Assembly (NCBI GenBank): GCA_013815575.1
Contig: JACDFX010000014.1
Location: 1-12,166 of the forward strand
Length of the DNA: 12,166 bases
Direction of reading: 5' to 3'
From: Rubrobacter sp.
GTDB lineage: Bacteria; Actinomycetota; Rubrobacteria; Rubrobacterales; Rubrobacteraceae
The notes beneath the pieces are model-generated. The model was not told where the DNA came from. It made no database searches and saw only the letters and a program-made list of their open reading frames with translations. Below are positions 1 to 7,135 of this stretch, piece after piece. The translations under genes and the position numbers were made by a program. Position 1 is the stretch's first letter; every line of letters starts with the position of its first letter.

Positions 1-16
1 GTTCACGAGGTCAGTC

Positions 17-655
17 ATGGCCACGGTTCGGGAGCTCGGCGGCGAGGTTCCCGAGGAGGCGGTACGGGAAGTGCTAGAGAACCTTATACACGCCGAATAC
101 CAGGGCGTGGTCGTCTCGGTTCTCGACGGTGGCAGCGTCGTGCGCGTTTCGGATCGGGGACCGGGCATCCGGAATAAGGAGCGGGCGGTCGAGTTCGGCT
201 TCACCGGGGCTTCGCCCACAGCGTTAGAGGACATCAGGGGTGTTGGGGCCGGGCTAGGCCTGGCGCGGACGTCGGCGGAGAGGTCGGGTGGTGCCCTGAC
301 CGTCGAGGACAACATTGGTGGCGGCACGGTGGCAACCATCTCGGTCGGCGGCACGTCAGCGTCGGGGACCGAACCCCCCAAGGTTCAACAGGCGGCGCGC
401 AGATACCCGGACGGCGTGCCGCGGATGAACATCTCGGAGAGGCAGCAAAAGGTGCTCATCACGGTTCTGGAGTGCGGGGAGGTCGGCCCTTCGACGGTCG
501 CAGATCAGTTGGAGATCAGCGTCAGCACGGCGTACCGGGACCTCTCCGTGCTGGAGGAGCACGGGTTGGTCCAGGCGCACGAGTCGGGCAAGAGAATCAT
601 CTCGCCCCTCGGCAAAGACGTGGTGGAGGCGATAGTCAGCGCCTGGGTCAAGTAG
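17..655 (+). CDS. GHKL ATPase-winged helix fusion protein upstream of dnaA (start uncertain)
   Basis: Predicted cytoplasmic ATP-binding regulator; its target is unknown. Residues about 1-110 form a GHKL/HATPase_c fold as in histidine kinases and anti-sigma kinases: N box at 17-28 with Asn22, G1 box DRGPGI at 46-51, and a Gly-rich G2 box GVGAGLGL at 75-82. A Pro/Gly-rich linker (111-138) leads to a winged helix-turn-helix at about 139-205, with a recognition-helix-like stretch around STAYRDLSVLEEHGL. No phospho-acceptor His/dimerisation helix and no membrane segment are visible, so it is not a normal sensor kinase. The ATG at 17 has a GAGG 6 bases upstream, but the frame stays open to the window edge and reads as plausible protein (FTRSV), so the true start may lie outside. 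Its stop is 3 bases before dnaA, which suggests co-transcription and coupled translation. I do not recognise a named family; the two domain calls are fairly secure, the role is inference. Confidence 0.8.
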   Translation: MATVRELGGEVPEEAVREVLENLIHAEYQGVVVSVLDGGSVVRVSDRGPGIRNKERAVEFGFTGASPTALEDIRGVGAGLGLARTSAERSGGALTVEDNIGGGTVATISVGGTSASGTEPPKVQQAARRYPDGVPRMNISERQQKVLITVLECGEVGPSTVADQLEISVSTAYRDLSVLEEHGLVQAHESGKRIISPLGKDVVEAIVSAWVK

Positions 656-658
656 CCT

Positions 659-1999
659 GTGGCGGGCCGCGTGGATCAGGTATGGGCCGAGGTATTGGAT
701 CGGGCGTCCGAGCAGATAGACGTGTCGTCGCTCAGGGTATGGTTCGAGGGGATAAGGCCGGTGGACGTGCGGGACGACCGGTTGGAGATCTCCGTCCCGA
801 ACACCTTCGCCAAGGAGTACATCGAGAGCCGCTTCCGCCCGCTCCTCGAAGAAGTCCTCGGCACCGTGATGGGCCGGGAGAGTTCCCTGGTGGTCAGCGT
901 CGGGAGCCCGGAAGGTTCCGGGAACGGCGCCGCGGCGGGTGGGGCCGAGCCGGCACTCAACGCCCGCGCGCCGCGATCGTTCAAGGCCAAGTACACTTTC
1001 GACACGTTCGTGATCGGGGCCGGCAACAGGTTCGCCCACGCCGCGACCCTGGCAGTGGCCGAGACTCCCGGCGTCGTCTATAACCCGCTCTTCATCTACG
1101 GGGGCGTCGGCCTCGGCAAGACGCACCTCCTGAGGGCCGTCGGGCACTACGTCGAAGACCAGAACCCGAGCATGAGCATCCGGTACGTCACCTGCGAGCA
1201 GTTCACAAACGACTTCATAAACTCGATGAGGGACAACTCTCCCCTGGAGTTCCAGAAGCGCTACCGGGAACAAGACGTCCTGCTCGTGGACGACATTCAG
1301 TTTCTGGAGAACAAGGTGGAGACCCAGGAGGCGTTCTTCCACACCTTCAACTCGCTCTACGAAGAGAACAAGCAGATCGTCATAGCCTCCGACCGGCACC
1401 CGAAGTACATACAGACCCTGGAGAACAGGCTCATCAGCCGCTTCGAGTGGGGCCTCGTTACGGACATCCAGCCGCCGGACCTCGAGACCCGTATCGCGAT
1501 CCTGCGCAAAAAGGCGATCATGGACCGCCTGGAAGTGGACGACGAGGTGCTGACGTTCATCGCGTCCAAGGTTTCGACAAACATCAGGGAGCTGGAGGGC
1601 GCCCTGATCCGCATCCTGGCCTACGCCTCACTCTACGAGCGGCGGGTCAGCGTGGCCCTGGCCGAGGAGGTCCTCAAAGACATCCTGCCCGACCAGGCGT
1701 ACCGCGAGATCCCCATAGAGCTGATCCAACACGAGGTCTGCCGGTACTTCGGCGTCGCGAAGGCCGATCTCGTCGGCCAGAGCCGCTCCAAGGGCTTCGC
1801 CTACCCGCGCCAGGTCGCCATGTACCTCTCTCGTGAGCTCACTGACGAATCGTTGCCAAAGATAGGCAAAGCTTTCGGGGGCCGCGACCACTCCACCGTC
1901 ATGCACGCGACCGCCAAAATCTCCCGTCTCATAAACAGCGACCGGGACGCCTTCAACCAAATCCACGAGCTCACATCCCACGTCAAGAGCAAGCGCTGA
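659..1999 (+). CDS. dnaA: Chromosomal replication initiator protein DnaA
   Basis: Initiator ATPase that binds DnaA boxes in oriC, opens the duplex and recruits the helicase. The 446 residues show all four domains. Domain I (about 1-75) is the interaction domain. A short Gly/Ala-rich domain II linker follows (about 80-105). Domain III (AAA+, about 107-330) has Walker [10 protein letters not shown] (148-156), Walker B LLVDD (208-212), sensor 1 IASD (232-235), box [15 protein letters not shown] (254-265) and sensor 2 NIRELEGAL (308-316). Domain IV is the DNA-binding domain with the signature [11 protein letters not shown] (407-417). Length is normal. The chosen start is a GTG three bases after the previous stop. 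It has no clear Shine-Dalgarno, so translation is probably coupled to the upstream gene. A second in-frame GTG at 671 is possible and would remove four residues. No promoter fits in the 3-base gap, so dnaA is probably transcribed from upstream of the ATPase gene. The dense DnaA-box field lies just downstream. Confidence 0.99.
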   Translation: MAGRVDQVWAEVLDRASEQIDVSSLRVWFEGIRPVDVRDDRLEISVPNTFAKEYIESRFRPLLEEVLGTVMGRESSLVVSVGSPEGSGNGAAAGGAEPALNARAPRSFKAKYTFDTFVIGAGNRFAHAATLAVAETPGVVYNPLFIYGGVGLGKTHLLRAVGHYVEDQNPSMSIRYVTCEQFTNDFINSMRDNSPLEFQKRYREQDVLLVDDIQFLENKVETQEAFFHTFNSLYEENKQIVIASDRHPKYIQTLENRLISRFEWGLVTDIQPPDLETRIAILRKKAIMDRLEVDDEVLTFIASKVSTNIRELEGALIRILAYASLYERRVSVALAEEVLKDILPDQAYREIPIELIQHEVCRYFGVAKADLVGQSRSKGFAYPRQVAMYLSRELTDESLPKIGKAFGGRDHSTVMHATAKISRLINSDRDAFNQIHELTSHVKSKR

Positions 2000-2055
2000 A
2001 CCCCTCCCCCCAGGGTAGCAACTTTGTAACAAACATCCGGGCTCCTGACGCCGAT

Positions 2056-2173
2056 CTATCCACACCCTATCCACAGCTTCAGGGTTTGCCTGTGGATAAC
2101 CCCCTCTCAACTATCCACAGGTTTCGCGACTTATCCACAGAAGCTGTGGATAAGTGCCGCTTTTTGTGGATAA
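2056..2173. repeat. Left DnaA-box cluster (7 boxes, mixed orientation)
   Basis: Boxes at 2056-2064 (+, CTATCCACA), 2067-2075 (+, CTATCCACA), 2091-2099 (-, perfect), 2111-2119 (+, CTATCCACA), 2131-2139 (+, perfect), 2145-2153 (-, perfect) and 2165-2173 (-, perfect). All three CTATCCACA variants in the origin lie here, so this group may contain the weaker sites. The first two are 11 bp apart start to start, close to one helical turn. Nearest to the dnaA end, it could take part in origin loop formation or in modulating initiation; that role is inferred from position. Confidence 0.93.
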
Positions 2174-2218
2174 GTAGACCGTCACGGGCCGTTCTCAAGA
2201 ATTCCAGTCGTATTTACT

Positions 2219-2302
2219 TGTGGATAAACCTGTGGATAAGAGGGGTAAAACCTGTGGATAAGTCTGTGGATAAAATTGTGGATAAGTCTGGCCTGTGGAT
2301 AA
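2219..2302 (-). repeat. Run of six same-orientation DnaA boxes (TGTGGATAA)
   Basis: Six perfect boxes, all reading TGTGGATAA on the + strand: 2219-2227, 2231-2239, 2253-2261, 2265-2273, 2277-2285 and 2294-2302. Start-to-start spacings are 12, 22, 12, 12 and 17 bp. The near-12-bp phasing and common orientation suit cooperative head-to-tail DnaA filament growth; this is inference from known DnaA behaviour. The run points toward the next, oppositely oriented run. Confidence 0.95.
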
Positions 2303-2310
2303 CTCGGCAC

Positions 2311-2425
2311 TTATCCACAATTTGTCCACAGGAAAACGCGGGTTATCCACAATTTTATCCACAGGCGCGACCGGCAGTAATGGGCCTAGGTAAAGAGGAT
2401 TTTGGCGGTTATCCACATATCCACA
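2311..2425 (+). repeat. Run of six plus-orientation DnaA boxes leading to the unwinding element
   Basis: Boxes at 2311-2319 (perfect), 2322-2330 (TTGTCCACA), 2343-2351 (perfect), 2355-2363 (perfect), 2409-2417 (perfect) and 2417-2425 (ATATCCACA). The last two share one base and sit directly against a GGCC spacer and the TTA triplets. In Bacillus subtilis two adjacent boxes in this position, followed by a short GC-rich spacer and trinucleotide repeats, form the basal unwinding module; the match in layout is close. Confidence 0.93.
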
Positions 2426-2480
2426 GGCCTTATTATTATTATTAATCTAATAAAGATATGTTCCAGTAGTAATAATAAGG
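2426..2480. other. DNA unwinding element with DnaA-trio-like TTA triplets
   Basis: After the last DnaA box come GGCC (2426-2429) and five consecutive TTA triplets (2430-2444). On the complementary strand these read 3'-AAT-5', the form of the DnaA-trio to which DnaA binds as single strand (known from Bacillus subtilis). The whole segment to 2478 is strongly AT-rich against a GC-rich genome. A second triplet run of opposite sense, TAGTAATAATAA, occupies 2467-2478. The two runs form an inverted repeat, described in the findings. I call this the site of initial strand opening. Confidence 0.85.
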
Positions 2481-2484
2481 TGAG

Positions 2485-2492
2485 AAGGGAGG
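2485..2492 (+). promoter_or_regulatory. Strong ribosome binding site of dnaN
   Basis: AAGGGAGG ends 4 bases before the ATG at 2497. It is one of the best Shine-Dalgarno matches in the window and fixes the dnaN start. It lies directly behind the AT-rich end of oriC, so the dnaN transcript must begin within or upstream of the origin. No -35/-10 pair there was convincing enough to call. Confidence 0.8.
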
Positions 2493-2496
2493 CAAA

Positions 2497-3648
2497 ATGA
2501 GGGCCGTTTGTAGCACTGATGTCTTTGGGAAAAAGCTCGCTCTGGTCTCGCGTGGTGTCTCTGCGAGATCCACCATTCAGTTGCTCGGTGGGATCTTGCT
2601 GGAGGTCGAGGGCGGGGCGCTCAAGTTGAGCGCGACGGACATGGAGATCTCGATCCAGACCATGTCGCCGGCGGAGATAGAGGGCGAGGGGCGGGTGGTT
2701 ATTCCGGCCCGCATCTTCAACGACATCGTGCGGTCGCTGCCGGCTGGAAACTTCACGCTGGAGTACGACGGCTCCGAGGGGACGGTTCGTCTCGCCGCCG
2801 GGGAGAACGAGTACACCATCAGGGCCTACGCCGCGGACGACTACCCGCGGCTGCCGGAGTTCGACGCCGAGGGCGCGTTCCGGATGCCCGGCGAGTCGCT
2901 CGTGGATACCGTCGAGAAGGTGTCCCGGTCGTATTCGAGGGACGAGACTCGGCCCGTGCTCACGGGGATCCTGATCTCCTTCGAGGACGCCAGGGTTCGC
3001 ATGGTCACCACCGACTCCTACCGTCTCAGCATCAAGGAGACGGAGCTGGCGACAACGCCGTTCGAGGATTCAAGGGAGGCGATCATTCCCGCCAGGGCCA
3101 TGACGGAGGTCTCCAGGATCTTCTCCGGCTCGGACGAGACCGACGTCGAGGTCTCGCTCTCGGAGAACCAGGCGCTGTTCAGGATCGGGGACGTCGTCTT
3201 CGGCACGCGGCTCATCGACGGAAACTTCCCGGAGTACAGGCGGTTGTTGCCGACGGGCTTCGAGCGCGAGATCTCCGTCTCCAGGGAAGACCTGATGGGA
3301 ACCCTGCGGCGCGTCAACCTCTTCGCCCAGCGCCAGACGCCGCCCGTGCCGGTCAGCCTCTCGTTCTCCGAGGGCTCCGTCGAAGTGATCGTCAAGAACG
3401 GGGACGTCGGGGAGGCCCACGAGAAGCTGCCGGCCAACAGCGAAGACGACTTCCTCATCTCCTTCAACCCGGGGTACCTGCTCGATGGTGTGTCGGCCAT
3501 AGACACCGAGAAGGTCAAGTTCAAGCTCAACGAGGCGCTCAAGCCGGGGCTGATCGTGCCTGGAGAGAACGGCGAGGATAACGGGGACGGTGGCGAGCCT
3601 GATTTCTTGTACCTGATCATGCCGATGCGCGATCCGTCCAGGGGCTAG
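2497..3648 (+). CDS. dnaN: DNA polymerase III beta subunit (sliding clamp)
   Basis: Ring-shaped processivity clamp that tethers DNA polymerase III and other proteins to DNA. The 383 residues cover three repeated clamp folds (roughly 1-122, 130-250 and 255-383). Recognisable family segments are the N-terminal LSATDMEISI around residue 45, an AYAADDYPRLPEF segment near 110-122 at the end of the first fold, and the C-terminal LYLIMPMRDP. The protein is slightly longer than the roughly 366-380 residues usual. The extra length is an acidic Gly/Asn/Asp-rich insert (about residues 353-367) just before the last strand, plus a short SRG tail; actinobacterial clamps often carry an insert here. The ATG start has an excellent Shine-Dalgarno. 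The gene follows oriC and its stop codon abuts the start of the S4 gene, so dnaN, the S4 gene and recF form a likely operon, possibly influenced by DnaA bound at the origin. Confidence 0.98.
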   Translation: MRAVCSTDVFGKKLALVSRGVSARSTIQLLGGILLEVEGGALKLSATDMEISIQTMSPAEIEGEGRVVIPARIFNDIVRSLPAGNFTLEYDGSEGTVRLAAGENEYTIRAYAADDYPRLPEFDAEGAFRMPGESLVDTVEKVSRSYSRDETRPVLTGILISFEDARVRMVTTDSYRLSIKETELATTPFEDSREAIIPARAMTEVSRIFSGSDETDVEVSLSENQALFRIGDVVFGTRLIDGNFPEYRRLLPTGFEREISVSREDLMGTLRRVNLFAQRQTPPVPVSLSFSEGSVEVIVKNGDVGEAHEKLPANSEDDFLISFNPGYLLDGVSAIDTEKVKFKLNEALKPGLIVPGENGEDNGDGGEPDFLYLIMPMRDPSRG

Positions 3649-3843
3649 TTGGACCCCGAACCCGTCATCACGCTCGGGCAGGCGTTGAAGGCCTCTGACC
3701 TCGTTGGGAGCGGGGGGGAGGCCAAGGTCCTGATCCAGGCCGGCGAGGTCCTCGTCAACGGCGAGGTCGAGACCCGCCGCGGCCGGCAGCTGGTCCCGGG
3801 CGATGTGGTCGAGGTGGGTGACGAACGCCTGGATGTCGGTTGA
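3649..3843 (+). CDS. Small S4 RNA-binding domain protein (YaaA-like)
   Basis: A 64-residue protein that is almost entirely one S4 domain. ITLGQALKASDLVGSGGEAKVLI (given here as residues 7-29) is the helical part, and AGEVLVNGEVETRRGRQL (31-48) followed by GDVVEV is the RNA-contacting turn and strand typical of the fold. Proteins of this size lie between dnaN and recF in many Gram-positive bacteria (yaaA in Bacillus subtilis), where they are thought to bind ribosomal RNA; that role is known only for relatives. The start is a TTG immediately after the dnaN stop, with only a weak AGGGG upstream, so it probably relies on translational coupling. Its TGA overlaps the recF TTG by four bases (TTGA). 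This is a normal-looking gene; only its exact RNA target is uncertain. Confidence 0.9.
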   Translation: MDPEPVITLGQALKASDLVGSGGEAKVLIQAGEVLVNGEVETRRGRQLVPGDVVEVGDERLDVG

Positions 3844-4991
3844 CCTCCTACCTGCGCGCCCTCCGCCTCATAAACTTCCGTAGCTACGCCGACGACACCG
3901 TCCTCCTTGGCCCCGGCCTGAACGTCATCGTCGGGGACAACGCCCAGGGCAAGACCAACCTCCTTGAGGCCATCTCCTTCGCCGTCGTCGGCTCCTCTAC
4001 CCGCACCGCCAACGATGCCGAGGTCGTCCGCTGGGAACAGGACTTTGCCCGCGTCGAGGCCCGCGTCTCCTTTGACGACTCCCCGGACGAACGCAAGGTG
4101 GCTGTCGGCTACGCCCCGGGGCAGAAGAAGCGCCTCACCGTGGACGGGGCGCCCTCGACCTCCCTGGCCGGTTACGCCGCCGGCGGGGCCGGGGTACGGG
4201 CCGTTACGTTCTTCCCTGACGACATCAGGATCGTCAAGGGCTCCCCGTCAGACCGCCGGGAGTTCCTCGATGGGCTCCTTTCGAGCCTGCGGCCGTCGTA
4301 CGCGAGGGCGGTGTCGGAGTACGCGAAGGCCGTTCAGCAGCGCAACCAGCTCCTGAGAAGAATCCGGGACGGGTTCTCGTCGGAGAGGACGCTGTGGACG
4401 TGGGACCGGAAGGTGATAGAGCTCGGGGAGACGATACTCAGGGGTCGGGAGGCCGCGATCGGGCCCCTCGAACACTACTTCGAAAGCTCTCTAAGGGCCC
4501 TGTACGGCTCCGAGAAGGCCACCATCCGCTACTCCTATACCGCGACCCTCGAAGGCTACGCGGAGACGCTCAGAGGGGCGCACAGCTCAGACGTCGAACG
4601 CGGCACGACCTCCGTCGGGCCGCACAGGGACGACTTCGAGGTGCTGCTCGACGGGGTGAACCTGACGACGTTCGGTTCGCAGGGGCAGCAGCGGCTCGCG
4701 ACGCTCGCGCTGAAGTTCGCCGCCAGGGACCACACGAGGGGGGAGACGGGGGAGGACCCCATCCTGCTCTTCGACGACGTCATGAGCGAACTCGACGAGC
4801 GCCGGCGGGACTTTCTCTCCGGCTATTTCCTGGAGAGCACGCAGGCCGTCATAACCACCACCAACCTCGACTATTTCGACGCCGAAGTCCTCGGGAGGGC
4901 CCGCGTGGTGCGCATATCTGGTGGCAATATCTCGAACACTACAAGCGGTGGTGTGCCGGAACGGGCCGGGCCGGCCTACAAAAAGGCTTAG
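3840..4991 (+). CDS. recF: DNA replication and repair protein RecF
   Basis: SMC/ABC-type ATPase of the RecFOR pathway that helps load RecA at single-strand gaps and stalled forks. The 383 residues show the N-terminal LRALRLINFRSY, Walker A GDNAQGKTN (32-40), VTFFPDDIRIVKGSPSDRR (122-140), TSVGPHRDD (257-265), the ABC signature GSQGQQR (279-285), Walker B ILLFDDV (308-314) with the following SELDERRR D-loop, and the TTTNLDYF segment near 339-346. Length is normal. The last ~20 residues are a non-conserved Gly/Ser/Pro-rich tail. The start is a TTG overlapping the S4 stop codon, which places the conserved N-terminus correctly, so I see no better start. Unlike many actinomycetes, there is no DUF721/dciA gene after it: 129 bases containing a promoter separate it from gyrB. 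No terminator was found behind recF, so some read-through into gyrB is possible. Confidence 0.97.
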   Translation: MTSYLRALRLINFRSYADDTVLLGPGLNVIVGDNAQGKTNLLEAISFAVVGSSTRTANDAEVVRWEQDFARVEARVSFDDSPDERKVAVGYAPGQKKRLTVDGAPSTSLAGYAAGGAGVRAVTFFPDDIRIVKGSPSDRREFLDGLLSSLRPSYARAVSEYAKAVQQRNQLLRRIRDGFSSERTLWTWDRKVIELGETILRGREAAIGPLEHYFESSLRALYGSEKATIRYSYTATLEGYAETLRGAHSSDVERGTTSVGPHRDDFEVLLDGVNLTTFGSQGQQRLATLALKFAARDHTRGETGEDPILLFDDVMSELDERRRDFLSGYFLESTQAVITTTNLDYFDAEVLGRARVVRISGGNISNTTSGGVPERAGPAYKKA

Positions 4992-5018
4992 ATAAGCGTC
5001 AAACGGGACACACGACCG

Positions 5019-5047
5019 TTGGGAAAACTCAAGAGTTGTGTTACAAT
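5019..5047 (+). promoter_or_regulatory. Sigma-70-type promoter for gyrB-gyrA
   Basis: A -35 hexamer TTGGGA (5019-5024) and a -10 hexamer TACAAT (5042-5047) are separated by exactly 17 bp (4/6 and 5/6 matches to consensus). A start at about 5053-5055 would give a leader of roughly 67 bases before the gyrB TTG. Inside the spacer sits an AACTC-AA-GAGTT inverted repeat (5026-5037), a possible operator. Gyrase promoters in several bacteria respond to DNA supercoiling; whether this one does cannot be read from sequence. Confidence 0.72.
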
Positions 5048-5106
5048 CTTCGGGTGCAAACCTCTGCAGAAAAGAACGGTCTTGTTACTTTCGCGGAACA
5101 TGAGAT

Positions 5107-7058
<1,952 letters not shown>

Positions 7059-7124
7059 CCCCGTGAGGCATGCGGGCGGGGAGACGACGAGGGAGGAATA
7101 CCTGACCATTCGAGGCGACATAAC

Positions 7125-7129
7125 GAGGA
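7125..7129 (+). promoter_or_regulatory. Ribosome binding site of gyrA
   Basis: GAGGA lies 6 bases before the ATG at 7136. An in-frame TAA at 7121-7123 rules out any longer gyrA. A better-matching GGGAGGA at 7091-7097 lies too far upstream to serve this ATG and is discussed in the findings. Confidence 0.6.
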
Positions 7130-7135
7130 CCAACG

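Larger units (their letters stand above)
2000..2496. other. oriC: Chromosomal replication origin (oriC) between dnaA and dnaN
   Basis: This 497-bp stretch has no credible gene and is full of DnaA boxes. I counted 19: 14 exact TTATCCACA/TGTGGATAA and 5 with one change (CTATCCACA three times, TTGTCCACA, ATATCCACA). They fall into a mixed-orientation left group (2056-2173), a run of six minus-strand boxes (2219-2302) and a run of six plus-strand boxes (2311-2425), then an AT-rich end. Position between dnaA and dnaN, box density, and the two boxes-GGCC-TTA triplets arrangement all match a bacterial origin of the Bacillus type. Two box-free gaps of exactly 45 bp (2174-2218 and 2364-2408) separate the groups and might bind other factors; I recognise no motif in them apart from short palindromes (GAATTC, CCTAGG). 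The first 55 bases hold no box. Confidence 0.97.

Noticed and set aside
1..655. rpmH or other usual dnaA neighbours on the left
   Set aside because: No L34-like coding sequence on either strand in this stretch; the ATPase-winged helix gene fills it.
2001..2014. CCCT...AGGG behind dnaA as a terminator
   Set aside because: Only four pairs and no U tract; too weak.
2023..2033. TTTGT-A-ACAAA palindrome just after dnaA
   Set aside because: Could be an operator, but it is short, single and has no promoter attached; not enough to call.
2056..2425. Short repeats resembling a CRISPR array
   Set aside because: Repeats are 9-bp DnaA boxes in both orientations with irregular spacing, not long direct repeats with unique spacers.
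2086..2445. Open frame of 119 codons through the origin
   Set aside because: It is made of repeated DnaA boxes translated in frame, giving repetitive WI/VDK motifs; the region is explained as oriC.
2430..2460. -10-like hexamers in the AT-rich end of oriC as a dnaN promoter
   Set aside because: Many TATTAT/TAATAA matches arise from the triplet repeats, and no properly spaced -35 was found.
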